From assembly GCF_013366925.1 (NCBI RefSeq), contig NZ_JAALDK010000001.1, positions 4,271,165-4,335,164 on the forward strand: 64,000 nucleotides of DNA. The letters run 5' to 3'. Under the pieces are notes generated by a model. The model did no database searches. It saw only the letters and a program-made list of their open reading frames with translations, and had not been told where the DNA came from. Positions 8,922 through 18,179 of the stretch are shown one piece after another (the first letter of the stretch is position 1; the number at the start of each line of letters is the position of its first letter). Both the position numbers and the translations under genes were made by a program. This stretch comes from Paraburkholderia youngii (lineage in GTDB: Bacteria; Pseudomonadota; Gammaproteobacteria; Burkholderiales; Burkholderiaceae).

Positions 8922-9184
8922 GGCTGCGCGTCCGGGCTGCGCTGTTCAGCGAGGATGTCTTCGAGCGTGCGGCCATGTCCATGCGCGACGAACTTGAGGT
9001 CGTAACCGGCGGCTTCGAGCAGGCGCACGAGCACGGACACGCTCATATCGTTTTTGGCGAGCGTCTCCATCCGCGCGACGGTCGTGCGGGCCACGCCCGC
9101 GCGGCGCGCAAGCTCTTCCTGCGATAGCTTGCTGTCGCGTCGTACGGCTTTCAGCATGTCCGAGACATCGGCGAGGTTGGTCAT
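8918..9184 (-). CDS. hipB: HipB-family antitoxin, XRE-type repressor
   Basis: An 88-residue protein with one HTH_3 domain at about residues 10-60 (LSQEELARRAGVARTTVARM). A C-terminal tail rich in charged residues is typical of the flexible HipB tail that is proteolysed. It neutralises HipA and represses the operon by binding repeated palindromes. Four 18-bp palindromes lie directly upstream, the nearest two bases from the ATG. The ribosome binding site is weak (GAGG) and overlaps that operator. Confidence 0.9.
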   Translation of the reverse strand: MTNLADVSDMLKAVRRDSKLSQEELARRAGVARTTVARMETLAKNDMSVSVLVRLLEAAGYDLKFVAHGHGRTLEDILAEQRSPDAQP

Positions 9185-9185
9185 T

Positions 9186-9320
9186 TGTGGCCTCAGGGCG
9201 TCAAATTCAACGTATTTGCCATTTATTGTAGCCCAAGAGTTACAACAAGTTTGTTTGTTTTTGTGCCTCTAGGGCTACATTTTATGCATCTTTGGCTTAG
9301 TTTGTGGCCCAAGGGCGACA
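9186..9320 (-). promoter_or_regulatory. Four-operator control region of hipBA
   Basis: Four 18-bp palindromic sites match TGTRGCCCAAGGGCKACA: 9186-9203, 9227-9244, 9262-9279 and 9303-9320. The last is nearly perfect (TGTGGCCCAAGGGCGACA) and the others carry one to four changes. Centres are 41, 35 and 41 bp apart, so they lie roughly on one helix face. The DNA between them is AT-rich, unlike its surroundings. E. coli hipBA also has four operators for HipB, so the arrangement fits cooperative autorepression. A convincing -35/-10 pair could not be placed. Confidence 0.75.
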
Positions 9321-9373
9321 AATCTAATGTATCGATGCCACTGACTGCCCCCGCCATTCCTCCCCAAACGACA

Positions 9374-9403
9374 ACGGGCTTGCCGCTCTCGCGACAAGCC
9401 CGT
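9374..9403 (-). terminator. Probable terminator downstream of puuD
   Basis: ACGGGCTTG (9374-9382) pairs with CAAGCCCGT (9395-9403), with a further CGC/GCG pairing in the loop. It lies 52 bases past the puuD stop on the minus strand. The T-run is weak, so termination may be inefficient. Confidence 0.5.
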
Positions 9404-9455
9404 ACACACACCAGCCTCTACCTCGGCACCGGAATCGTGATCCCGACAGACGTCT

Positions 9456-10649
9456 TTACTTCGCCGCGCCGCCTTCGAACCACGCGGCGATCTTCATCCG
9501 CTCGTCGTCGGTCATGTGCGTGACGTTGCCGAGCGGCATCGCTTTCAACGTGACCGCCTGCTGGTAAATGCGCTGTGCGTTCTGCGAGATTTCGTCGGGG
9601 GTATCCATCAGCACGCCGGCGGGCGCGCTGCCCATCATCGTCGGATGCGAGGAGTGGCAAGCCACGCAGCGCTGCTGCAACACCGGCGCGATGTCGGCGA
9701 CCTTCAGCGTCGGCGCGTTGGCGGCCTGCGCCTGCGGCACCACCGGACGCGGCATGGTCCACACGAGCGCCGTGCACATCAGCGCGACGCCGACGAGCGG
9801 CAGATACCACAACACCTGGCCGCGATGGCGCATCACGAAGAACTGACGGATCAGCGCGCCGGCCAGCATGATGACGACGAGCACCGCCCAGTTGTACGGA
9901 TGCGTATAGGTCATCGCGTAGTGGTTCGACAGCATCGCGAACACGACCGGCAGCGTGAAGTAGGTGTTGTGCACCGAGCGCTGCTTGCCGCGCTTGCCGT
10001 AGATCGGGTTCGGCGTGTCGCCCTTGAGCATCGCGTCGACCATCTTGCGCTGGCCCGGAATGATCACGAAGAACACGTTGGCCGACATGATCGTCGCGAG
10101 CATTGCGCCCATGATCAGATACGCCGCGCGGCCCGCGAAGATATGACAGGCGAGATACGCCGCGATCAGCACATATACGCCGACACAGATGCCGAGCAGT
10201 TTGTCGCGCGTGCCGAGAATGCGGCACAGCGAGTCATAGACGATCCAGCCGGCCGCGAGGAATCCGATCGCCGAGGAGACAGCGACCACCGGTCCCATGT
10301 CGAGCACGTTCTTGTCGATCAGGTAGGTGCTCGGCGAGAACAGATACAGCACGGTAAAGAGGCCGAAGCCCGACAGCCACGTCGTGTACGACGGCCATTT
10401 CGACCAGTGCAGGTCTTCGGGCATTTCCGGCGGCGCGACCGTGTACTTCTGCATGTTGTAGAAGCCCCCGCCGTGCACGTGCCACAGCTCGCCGAACACG
10501 CCGCGACGGCGCTGGTTCGGATCGGTCGGCGGTTTCAGGCTGTTGTCGAGCGCGACGAAATAGAACGATTCGCCGATCCATGCGATGGCGGCGATGACGT
10601 GGAACCAGCGAATCGCGAGGTTCAACCAGTCGGTGATAAAGCCTTCCAT
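9456..10649 (-). CDS. puuD: Membrane urate oxidase PuuD with C-terminal cytochrome c domain
   Basis: A 397-residue membrane protein with about eight hydrophobic segments (DUF989 region, about 1-300) and a C-terminal class I cytochrome c domain. The heme site CVACH is at 328-332, with the probable axial Met371 in KAMPLG. PuuD converts urate to 5-hydroxyisourate and is thought to pass electrons to the respiratory chain rather than make peroxide, in place of soluble uricase. A GGAGGAG ribosome binding site precedes the ATG. It lies downstream of uraH on the same strand with a 170-bp gap. No xanthine dehydrogenase is in the window. Confidence 0.93.
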   Translation of the reverse strand: MEGFITDWLNLAIRWFHVIAAIAWIGESFYFVALDNSLKPPTDPNQRRRGVFGELWHVHGGGFYNMQKYTVAPPEMPEDLHWSKWPSYTTWLSGFGLFTVLYLFSPSTYLIDKNVLDMGPVVAVSSAIGFLAAGWIVYDSLCRILGTRDKLLGICVGVYVLIAAYLACHIFAGRAAYLIMGAMLATIMSANVFFVIIPGQRKMVDAMLKGDTPNPIYGKRGKQRSVHNTYFTLPVVFAMLSNHYAMTYTHPYNWAVLVVIMLAGALIRQFFVMRHRGQVLWYLPLVGVALMCTALVWTMPRPVVPQAQAANAPTLKVADIAPVLQQRCVACHSSHPTMMGSAPAGVLMDTPDEISQNAQRIYQQAVTLKAMPLGNVTHMTDDERMKIAAWFEGGAAK

Positions 10650-10819
10650 GAAACTCCTCCACTTCTGATTCGTTGTGCGTGCGATGACGTTCGACGTCGC
10701 CGGTCATCGCGCCGACTGCGGATAGAAGACGCAGCGCGGCTTGTTGTGGGTATCGCGGGGCGCTTGTGCGTATTGGTGTCTGTTCGTGCCGAAGCGGACG
10801 CGGCTTGCATCCGGCAGGG

Positions 10820-11173
10820 CTAGCTGCCCCGATACGTGCTGTACGAAAACGGCGACACCAGCAGCGGCACGTGATAGTGCGCGCTGGCATCGGCGACGCC
10901 GAAGCGCAGCACAACGCGATCGACGAAGCGCGGTTCCGGCAACCTGGTGCCGAGCGACGCGAAGTAGTCGCCCGCGCCGAACACGAGTTCGTACTCGCCA
11001 GCGACGAGCGCGTCGCCCTCGAGCAGCGGCTCGTCGCAGCGGCCGTCGTGATTGGTGACAGTGGTTTTGAGTGCGCGGCGCGTGTCTCCGGCGAGCGCGA
11101 AGAGTTCGACCTTAATGCCTGCGCCGGGACGGCCGTTCGCGGTGTCGAGCACGTGGGTAGTGAGCTTGCCCAT
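10820..11173 (-). CDS. uraH: 5-hydroxyisourate hydrolase (transthyretin-like)
   Basis: A 117-residue protein of the HIUase family, which turns 5-hydroxyisourate into OHCU between PuuD and UraD. The N-terminus MGKLTTHVLDTANGRPG holds the catalytic His of the family, and the C-terminus ends in the diagnostic YRGS tetrapeptide (SPFSYSTYRGS). HYHVPLLVSPFSYSTYRGS is strongly conserved. The ATG at 11173 has AAGGACA upstream at good spacing; a TTG two codons earlier is less likely to be used. Confidence 0.95.
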   Translation of the reverse strand: MGKLTTHVLDTANGRPGAGIKVELFALAGDTRRALKTTVTNHDGRCDEPLLEGDALVAGEYELVFGAGDYFASLGTRLPEPRFVDRVVLRFGVADASAHYHVPLLVSPFSYSTYRGS

Positions 11174-11678
11174 TCGCAATTGTCCTTGTGTGAATGCGAG
11201 GTGTCGGCGGCGGCCCGATCCATTACGTTTGCGGCGGATCGAGGCTCCACGTCAGTGGCTACATACCCGTCGGCGAATTGAAGCGAGCGCCGTGGCAGCC
11301 ATTGTAAAAAGGATGCCCTGTTCAGCGCGCGAGCGATAGGAAAGATAATAGTTCGCGCATGATGGACAGCCAGTCGAAAGCCGCGCCGGCTCATCGGCCG
11401 ATCGTACCGGCGCCAAAAATGCACCACTATATTGGCGGTGTGAAGTTGGGTATCGCAACCGCGCGAGTTGCCAGCGGGATTTTGGCTACCGAAGGTAAGC
11501 GCTGTGCGACACACCCGTGCAAAGGCAGGCCTTTGGCACGGCAAACCCCGAAGACGGCGATTCACGCTGGGTAACCGGGCCAACGGCGTTCAACCGAACG
11601 CGGCGGCACGGTGGCGTGCCGCCGCATCGCGTTCGAACGGCTTTGCATGCAGGCAATCAGGCGGACAGACGAATAACG
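11174..11678. promoter_or_regulatory. Divergent intergenic region uraH/deaminase, with an NtrC-like half-palindrome
   Basis: This 505-bp gap carries promoters for uraH (-) and the deaminase gene (+). CCAC-TATAT-TGGCGG at about 11424-11437 resembles the NtrC enhancer GCAC-TATAT-TGGTGC with three changes. About 100 bp downstream, TTGGCACG (11533-11540) matches the sigma-54 -24 element, but the -12 position reads CC instead of GC. Nitrogen control of purine breakdown would make sense, but neither site is good enough to be sure. No coding sequence was recognised. Confidence 0.3.
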
Positions 11679-13061
11679 ATGAATGAAGCACTGAAACAAC
11701 CCGGCAAAACGATGCTCGTGAAGCACGCGGACGTGCTGGTCACGATGGATGGCGAGCGGCGCGAATTGCGCGACGCCGGGCTATTTATCGAGGACAACCG
11801 GATCGTCGCGGTCGGGCCGACCGCGCAACTGCCGCAAACGGCCGATCAGGTACTCGACCTGCGCGGCCACCTGGTGATTCCTGGCCTCGTCAATACGCAT
11901 CACCACATGTACCAGAGCCTCACGCGCGCGATTCCCGCCGCGCAGAACGCCGAGCTGTTCGGCTGGCTGACGAATCTGTACAAGGTGTGGGCGAACCTCA
12001 CGCCCGACATGATCGAAGTATCGACGCTGACCGCGATGGCCGAGCTGCTGTTGTCGGGCTGCACGACGTCGAGCGACCATCTGTATATCTATCCGAACGG
12101 CAGCCGTCTCGACGACAGCATCGCCGCGGCGCGCCGCATCGGCATGCGCTTTCATGCGGCGCGCGGCAGCATGAGCGTAGGACGGAAAGACGGCGGCTTG
12201 CCGCCCGATTCGGTGGTCGAGCGCGAAGCGGACATCCTGAAGGACACGCAGCGTCTGATCGAGACGTATCACGACGACGGCCGTTACGCGATGCTGCGCG
12301 TCGTCGTGGCGCCGTGCTCGCCGTTTTCGGTGAGCCGCGACCTGATGCGCGAATCGGCGCTGCTCGCGCGCCAGTACGGCGTGTCGCTGCACACGCATCT
12401 GGCGGAGAACGTCAACGACGTCGAATACAGCCGCGAGAAGTTCGGCATGACGCCGGCCGAGTATGCGCACGATCTCGGCTGGGTCGGCCGCGACGTATGG
12501 CATGCGCACTGCGTGCAACTCGACGACTCGGGCATCGCGCTGTTCGCCCGCACCGGCACCGGCGTCGCGCACTGTCCATGCTCGAACATGCGGCTGGCGT
12601 CGGGCATCGCGCCGGTCAAGCGCATGCGGCTCGCGGGCGTGCCGGTTGGGCTCGGTGTCGACGGCTCGGCGTCGAACGACGGTGCGCAGATGGTCGCCGA
12701 AGTGCGCCAGGCGCTGCTGTTGCAGCGCGTCGGTTTCGGGCCCGATGCGATGACCGCGCGCGAGGCGCTCGAAATCGCGACCGTGGGCGGCGCGCGCGTG
12801 CTCAATCGCGACGACATCGGCGCGCTCGCGCCTGGCATGGCCGCGGATTTCGTCGCGTTCGATCTGAGTCAGCCGCAGTTTGCCGGCGCACTGCACGATC
12901 CGGTGGCGGCTCTGGTATTCTGCGCGCCGTCGCAGGTCAGCTATAGCGTGATCGACGGCAAGGTGGTGGTGAAGGAGGGGCGCTTGGCGACGCTCGAACT
13001 CGGGCCGGTGATCGAGCGGCATAACGTGCTCGCGCGGCAGCTTTACGAGGCGGCGGCTTGA
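11679..13061 (+). CDS. 8-oxoguanine deaminase-like amidohydrolase
   Basis: A 460-residue metal-dependent amidohydrolase (TRZ/ATZ type). The HxH metal motif is His74-x-His76 in NTHHHMYQSLTRA, followed by THLAENVNDVEYS, WHAHCVQLDD and GVDGSASNDGAQM with the metal Asp. This pattern matches the 8-oxoguanine deaminase branch (PA0142 type), which gives urate from 8-oxoguanine; such enzymes may also take isocytosine. Guanine as a substrate is less likely because guanine deaminases have a different HxH context. It would feed urate straight to PuuD. MNEALKQ at 11679 or the Met twelve codons on are both possible starts. Confidence 0.85.
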   Translation: MNEALKQPGKTMLVKHADVLVTMDGERRELRDAGLFIEDNRIVAVGPTAQLPQTADQVLDLRGHLVIPGLVNTHHHMYQSLTRAIPAAQNAELFGWLTNLYKVWANLTPDMIEVSTLTAMAELLLSGCTTSSDHLYIYPNGSRLDDSIAAARRIGMRFHAARGSMSVGRKDGGLPPDSVVEREADILKDTQRLIETYHDDGRYAMLRVVVAPCSPFSVSRDLMRESALLARQYGVSLHTHLAENVNDVEYSREKFGMTPAEYAHDLGWVGRDVWHAHCVQLDDSGIALFARTGTGVAHCPCSNMRLASGIAPVKRMRLAGVPVGLGVDGSASNDGAQMVAEVRQALLLQRVGFGPDAMTAREALEIATVGGARVLNRDDIGALAPGMAADFVAFDLSQPQFAGALHDPVAALVFCAPSQVSYSVIDGKVVVKEGRLATLELGPVIERHNVLARQLYEAAA

Positions 13062-13143
13062 GCTTGAGCGGAAGGGGCGGCACTCACGCTCTGATGCGCG
13101 GATGCCGCGAGTCGTTGATCTCTGAGCGGCGCCGCATGCGGGC

Positions 13144-14076
13144 TCAGGGCTTGTCGATCAACGTCCGGGTCGCCTCGCCAACCAGCCCCCGCAGCCAGCG
13201 CACTTCGTCGGAGTAGTGCACGCGCTCGTGCCACAGCTGGTAGTACTGCATCGGCGGGAAGTCGAGCGGCGCGGGCATCACGGTCAGCGGCAGGAACTTC
13301 GCGTAGTAGTCGGCAAAGAGGCGCGTCGTCGTGAAGATCAGATCGGATTTGATCAGCACGTACGGCGCGAGATTGAAGTAGGGCAGCGTGACGACCACAT
13401 GGCGCTTGAGCCGCTCGCGCGCGAGATGCACGTCGATCGCGCCGCGCTGGCCGACCGAGTACGGCGTCGGCGCGAGATGCGGTGCGTTCAGGTACTGGTC
13501 GAGCGTGAGCCCGCCACGTTTGGCGAACGGATGCGAGTTGCTCATCAGGCAGACGATCTGATCGACGAACAGGTTCGACAGATGCAATTGCTCGGGCGGC
13601 TCCGGCCAGTTGCCGACCACGATGTCGAGCTTGCCGTCCTCGAGCGCGAGTTCGTAGTCGAACGCGGGGCCGAGCGAATGGAATTCGAGCGTCGCGTTCG
13701 GCGCGGCCTGGCGAAAACGTTCGACGACCGTCGGCACGAACAGCACGTTCAGGTAATCGGGACAGCCGATCCGGTAGCAGCGGATGGATGTGGCCGGATC
13801 GAAGTTGTGCTGCTGGAACTTGATGCGCTCGATTTCGCGCAGCGCGTTCTGCACCGGTTCGAGCAGGCGCAAACCGTATTCGGTCGGCACCATGCCGGAC
13901 TTGCCGCGCACCAGCAGCGGGTCGCCGGTGATGTCGCGCAGACGGCGCAGCGCCGCGCTGATCGCGGGCTGGGACTGATTCAGTTTGACGGCGGCGCGCG
14001 TGACGCTGCGCTCCATCAGTAGCGTGTGCAACACGCGCAGCAGGTACGTGTCGATCGCCTCGCGTTGCTGGCTCAT
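13144..14076 (-). CDS. LysR-type transcriptional regulator (NodD-like branch)
   Basis: A 310-residue LTTR. The N-terminal HTH spans about residues 10-68 (LMERSVTRAAVKLNQSQPAI, then SAALRRLRDITGDPLLVR), and the substrate-binding domain is of the NodD/PA2877 kind (IGCPDYLNVLFVPTVVERFR). A GGAG ribosome binding site precedes the ATG. It is divergent from the nucleoside ABC importer, with 272 bp between them that carry no clear promoter hexamers, and lies next to the deaminase gene. It probably controls the importer or the deaminase. The inducer is unknown. Confidence 0.88.
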   Translation of the reverse strand: MSQQREAIDTYLLRVLHTLLMERSVTRAAVKLNQSQPAISAALRRLRDITGDPLLVRGKSGMVPTEYGLRLLEPVQNALREIERIKFQQHNFDPATSIRCYRIGCPDYLNVLFVPTVVERFRQAAPNATLEFHSLGPAFDYELALEDGKLDIVVGNWPEPPEQLHLSNLFVDQIVCLMSNSHPFAKRGGLTLDQYLNAPHLAPTPYSVGQRGAIDVHLARERLKRHVVVTLPYFNLAPYVLIKSDLIFTTTRLFADYYAKFLPLTVMPAPLDFPPMQYYQLWHERVHYSDEVRWLRGLVGEATRTLIDKP

Positions 14077-14348
14077 GGATTCTCCGAAATATATGTGCTG
14101 GCTGATCGAACGGACGTGGGGGTATATGCGTTTTAATATGGACGAAAAACGACGTCAAGGGTGACATACCCGCAGAGCTTGTAGCGGCGCGGGTTTGCGG
14201 GAATTTTGTCAACTCGACTGAGTGGGTCGAATTAGGTATCGTCATTCGGTTGTGGTGACGGATCGCCCGTCGGCACGGTGGACGTCATCGACGTCGACCC
14301 GGCGGTATTCAGGCAGCAAGCGGCGTCTCAAACGCACTACGGAATCTC

Positions 14349-15947
14349 ATGAGCGACACTCCACTTAGCGACGGCGCACCACTCACCGGCCAGGCGGTGC
14401 CCCGGCTCGCGCTGACGGGCATCACCAAGCAGTACCCGGCCGTGCGCGCCAACGACGACGTCACGCTCGTCGTCGCGCCCGGCGAAATCCACGCGGTGCT
14501 CGGCGAGAACGGCGCGGGCAAGAGCACGCTGATGAAGATCATCTACGGCGCGGTGCGGCCCGACGCCGGCGAGATCCGCTGGGAAGGCGAGACGGTCGAC
14601 ATCGCGAGCCCGGCGGCCGCGCGCAAGCTCGGCGTCGGCATGGTGTTCCAGCACTTCTCGCTGTTCGAAACGCTGACGGTCGGCGAAAACATCGCGCTCG
14701 CGCTCGACGAACCGTTCGATCTGAAGTCCCTTGCGAAACGCATTCGCGAGGTGTCGGCCGACTACGGGCTCGACATCGATCCGCAACGGCACGTGCACAG
14801 CCTCACCGTCGGCGAGCGCCAGCGCGTCGAAATCGTGCGCTGCCTGCTGCAGAATCCGCGTCTCCTGATCATGGACGAACCGACCTCGGTGCTGACGCCG
14901 CAGGCGGTCCGCAAGCTGTTCACGACGCTGCGTCGGCTCGCGGCCGAAGGCTGCAGCATTCTCTACATCAGCCACAAGCTCGACGAAATCCAGGAGTTGT
15001 GCGACACCGCGACCGTGATGCGAGGCGGCCGCGTGACCGGCAATGTGACGCCGAAGAACGAGACGCATGCGTCGCTCGCGCAGTTAATGGTCGGCCACTC
15101 GCTGCCCGACTACACGCGGCGCGAGCACAAGCCGGGCGCGGTGCTGCTCGACGTCAGGCAGTTGTCGGTCGCGAGCGACGATCCGTTCGGCACGTCGTTG
15201 CGCGACGTGTCGTTCAGCGTGCATGCGGGCGAGATCTTCGGCATTGCCGGTGTGTCGGGCAACGGCCAGGCGGAACTGCTCGCGGCGTTGTCCGGAGAAA
15301 AGCGCGCTGAAAAACGCAGCCTGCCGGCCGACGCGATCAAGATCTGCGGCAGACCGGCCGCGCGCCTCGGCGCGGGCCGCCGGCGCGCGCTCGGCTTTGG
15401 CTTCGTGCCCGAGGAGCGGCTCGGCCGCGGAGCGGTGCCGGCGATGAGCCTTGCTGACAACGCGTTGCTGACCGCGCATCGGCAGAGCATGGTCAAGTCG
15501 GGCTGGATCAGGGCGGGCGCGATGCGCGCGTTCGCGAAGCGCTGCATCGACGCGTTCGACGTGCGCTGCGGCGGCCCCGACGCGCTCGCGCAAAGTCTGT
15601 CGGGCGGCAATCTGCAGAAATACATCATGGGCCGCGAGATTTTGCAGGCGCCGAAGGTACTGGTGGTCGCGCAGCCGACATGGGGCGTCGATGTCGGCGC
15701 GTCCGCGTTCATCCGTCAACAACTGCTCGATCTGTCCGCGTGCGGCGTCGCGATTCTGGTGATCTCGGAGGAACTGGAAGAGCTGTTCGATATCTGCGAT
15801 CGCATCGCGGTGCTCGCGGGTGGGCGGCTCTCGCCGGTGCGCGCGACCGGTGCGACCAACGCCGAGGAAATCGGCCGCTGGATGGCGGGGCTATTCGGCG
15901 ACCGCGAGGGCGCGGCGCCTGCGGCAGACCAACCGGCGCATGCGTGA
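14349..15947 (+). CDS. BMP-type nucleoside/purine ABC importer, ATP-binding subunit
   Basis: A 532-residue protein with two tandem ABC domains, as in YufO/NupA. Domain 1 has Walker A GENGAGKST (52-60), a signature SLTVGERQRVEIVRCLL in place of LSGGQ, and Walker B LLIMDEPTSVLTP. Domain 2 has the degenerate Walker A GVSGNGQAE usual for this family, but an intact LSGGNLQKYIMGREI. This points to one consensus site and one degenerate site. Two permeases and a BMP-family binding protein follow on the same strand, making a complete importer. Confidence 0.92.
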   Translation: MSDTPLSDGAPLTGQAVPRLALTGITKQYPAVRANDDVTLVVAPGEIHAVLGENGAGKSTLMKIIYGAVRPDAGEIRWEGETVDIASPAAARKLGVGMVFQHFSLFETLTVGENIALALDEPFDLKSLAKRIREVSADYGLDIDPQRHVHSLTVGERQRVEIVRCLLQNPRLLIMDEPTSVLTPQAVRKLFTTLRRLAAEGCSILYISHKLDEIQELCDTATVMRGGRVTGNVTPKNETHASLAQLMVGHSLPDYTRREHKPGAVLLDVRQLSVASDDPFGTSLRDVSFSVHAGEIFGIAGVSGNGQAELLAALSGEKRAEKRSLPADAIKICGRPAARLGAGRRRALGFGFVPEERLGRGAVPAMSLADNALLTAHRQSMVKSGWIRAGAMRAFAKRCIDAFDVRCGGPDALAQSLSGGNLQKYIMGREILQAPKVLVVAQPTWGVDVGASAFIRQQLLDLSACGVAILVISEELEELFDICDRIAVLAGGRLSPVRATGATNAEEIGRWMAGLFGDREGAAPAADQPAHA

Positions 15948-16040
15948 GGCGAGGTGTTGCCCGCCGGCCAAGCCAAAACGCAAAGCACGCACTCGAATGC
16001 GGACCCTGAAGAACAGAACCCGAACAAACCCACGCCACCC

Positions 16041-17147
16041 ATGATGCTTCCTTATCGACTCGAAGCCCGCACCACGCCCTCGCGCACGATGCAGCTCGCC
16101 GTGCCGCTGATCGCCGCAGTGCTGACGCTCGCGATCGGCTTTCTGATTTTCGGCCTCGTCGGCCGCGACCCGTTGCAGGCGATGCACGCGTTCTTCATCG
16201 AGCCGCTGTCGAGCATCAACGGCTGGTCGGAGCTATTGCTGAAGGCGTCGCCGTTGTGCCTGATCGGCCTCGGTCTCGCGATCGGTTATCGCGCGAACGT
16301 GTGGAACATCGGCGCCGAAGGGCAGATGCTGCTCGGCGGCATCGCGGCAAGCGGCGTCGCGATCTATTTCGATCAGGCGAGCGGCTGGTGGATCCTGCCG
16401 ACGATGATGCTCGCGGGCATCCTCGGCGGCATGGCGTGGGCTGCAATTCCCGCGTTCCTGAAGAGCCGTTTCAATACCAACGAGATTCTCGTGAGCCTGA
16501 TGCTCACGTACGTCGCGACCCAACTGCTGATCTACCTGGTGAGCGGCCCGTGGCGCGATCCGCAGGGCATGAACTTTCCGCTGTCGGAGATGTTCAGCGG
16601 CGACGCGCTGTTTCCGACGCTGTATGGCGACTGGCACTGGAAATTTCTGCGCGGCACGCGCCTGAACGCGTCCGTGTTCCTCACGCTGATCGCGATTCCG
16701 CTCGTCTGGCTGTTCATGCGCAAGAGCTTCGCGGGCTACCGGATGAACGTCGGCGGACTCGCGCCGCTCGCCGCGCGCTACGCCGGCTTCTCCGACAAGA
16801 AGACGATCTGGACCTCGCTGCTGATTAGCGGCGGCCTCGCGGGCCTCGCCGGCATGGGCGAGATCGCCGGTCCGATCGGCCAGTTGCAAGCGACGTGGTC
16901 GCCGGGCTACGGCTTCACCGCGATCATCGTCGTGTTCGTCGGCCGCTTGCATCCGCTCGGCATCGTGCTCGCCAGTCTGCTGATGGCGCTGCTGTATCTC
17001 GGCGGCGAAGCGGTGCAGACCTCGATGCAATTGCCGCAGGCGCTGTCGGGCGTATTTCAGGGGTTGCTGCTGTTCTGCCTGCTCGGCGCAGACCTGTTCG
17101 TGAACTACCGCGTGCGGCGCCGCTCGGCCGTGGCAGTGGGTCATTGA
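16041..17147 (+). CDS. BMP-type nucleoside/purine ABC importer, permease 1
   Basis: A 368-residue inner-membrane permease of the RbsC/YufP class with about ten hydrophobic segments. The conserved loop GANVWNIGAEGQMLLGGI appears here as YRANVWNIGAEGQMLLGGI, and FNTNEILVSLMLTYVATQLL follows. The ATG at 16041 begins immediately before the first basic/hydrophobic stretch; an adjacent ATG at 16044 is equally possible. The upstream part of the open frame is Pro/Asn-rich and non-conserved, so it is excluded. It lies 93 bases after the ATPase gene. Confidence 0.9.
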   Translation: MMLPYRLEARTTPSRTMQLAVPLIAAVLTLAIGFLIFGLVGRDPLQAMHAFFIEPLSSINGWSELLLKASPLCLIGLGLAIGYRANVWNIGAEGQMLLGGIAASGVAIYFDQASGWWILPTMMLAGILGGMAWAAIPAFLKSRFNTNEILVSLMLTYVATQLLIYLVSGPWRDPQGMNFPLSEMFSGDALFPTLYGDWHWKFLRGTRLNASVFLTLIAIPLVWLFMRKSFAGYRMNVGGLAPLAARYAGFSDKKTIWTSLLISGGLAGLAGMGEIAGPIGQLQATWSPGYGFTAIIVVFVGRLHPLGIVLASLLMALLYLGGEAVQTSMQLPQALSGVFQGLLLFCLLGADLFVNYRVRRRSAVAVGH

Positions 17148-17187
17148 GCTTGCCAATCAGCTCGCTAAACCGCTTTCAGAACTCGAT

Positions 17188-18117
17188 ATGGATATCCAGC
17201 AAGCCAGCGCGCTCACGTCGAGCGCGATCACCGCGTCGATCCCGCTGATGTTCGCGGGCGCCGGCGAACTCGTCGCCGAAAAATCGGGCGTGCTCAACCT
17301 CGGCGTGGAAGGGATGATGCTGATGGGCGCCGTCAGCGGCTACGCGGTCACGTCGATCACCGGCAGCCCGTGGCTCGGCGTGCTCGCCGCGATCGGCGCC
17401 GGTCTCGCGATGTCGCTGCTGTTCGCGTTCCTGACGCTGACGATGCTCGCCAACCAGGTCGCGACCGGCCTGTCGCTGACGATCTTCGGCATCGGATTGT
17501 CCGCGTACGTCGGCAAGCCGTACACGTCGGCCGCGGTGCGCGCGACGATCGATACGTGGACGATCCCCGGCCTGTCGAAAATCCCGGTGCTCGGCCCCGC
17601 GCTGTTTACGCTCACGCCGCTCGATTACCTCGCGTTCCTGATGTTCGCGGCGATCGGCTGGTTTCTGTATCGCACGCGCGCGGGGCTCGTGCTGCGCTCG
17701 GTCGGGGAATCGCCGCAGGTCGCGCACTCGGTCGGCTTTCCGGTGGTCGGCGTGCGCTATGGCGCGGTCGCGTTCGGCGGCGGCATGGCGGGGCTCGCGG
17801 GCGGCTACTATTCGATCGTCAATCTGCACCTGTGGCAGGAGAACCTGACCTCGGGCCGCGGCTGGATCGCGCTGGCACTCGTCGTGTTCGCGACGTGGCG
17901 CCCGGGCCGTCTGCTGATCGGCTCGCTGCTGTTCGGCGCGGTGACGGGGCTGCAGTTCTACGCACAGGCGATCGGCGTGCCGGTGCCGACGCAGTTCCTC
18001 GCGATGCTGCCCTACGTCGCGACGATCGTCGTGCTGGCGCTGATCTCGCGCAATCCGAACACGATTCGCCTGAATGCGCCCGCGTCGCTCGGCAAGCCGT
18101 TTTTTTCGGCGGGCTGA
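17188..18117 (+). CDS. BMP-type nucleoside/purine ABC importer, permease 2
   Basis: A 309-residue permease of the YufQ class with eight to nine hydrophobic segments. Its conserved loop [19 protein letters not shown] parallels the loop in permease 1, and [20 protein letters not shown] corresponds to the coupling region. The gene starts 40 bases after permease 1 and forms a heterodimer with it in known systems. Confidence 0.92.
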   Translation: MDIQQASALTSSAITASIPLMFAGAGELVAEKSGVLNLGVEGMMLMGAVSGYAVTSITGSPWLGVLAAIGAGLAMSLLFAFLTLTMLANQVATGLSLTIFGIGLSAYVGKPYTSAAVRATIDTWTIPGLSKIPVLGPALFTLTPLDYLAFLMFAAIGWFLYRTRAGLVLRSVGESPQVAHSVGFPVVGVRYGAVAFGGGMAGLAGGYYSIVNLHLWQENLTSGRGWIALALVVFATWRPGRLLIGSLLFGAVTGLQFYAQAIGVPVPTQFLAMLPYVATIVVLALISRNPNTIRLNAPASLGKPFFSAG

Positions 18118-18179
18118 CGGCGACACAGTTTTTTGTCGATCCACTCACTACTATTCGCTCATCACGACAGGGGAAAAAC

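Noticed and set aside
14077..14348. A riboswitch or clear promoter upstream of the nucleoside ABC importer
   Set aside because: Only a weak CCCGC/GCGGG pairing and poorly spaced hexamers were found; not enough to call.
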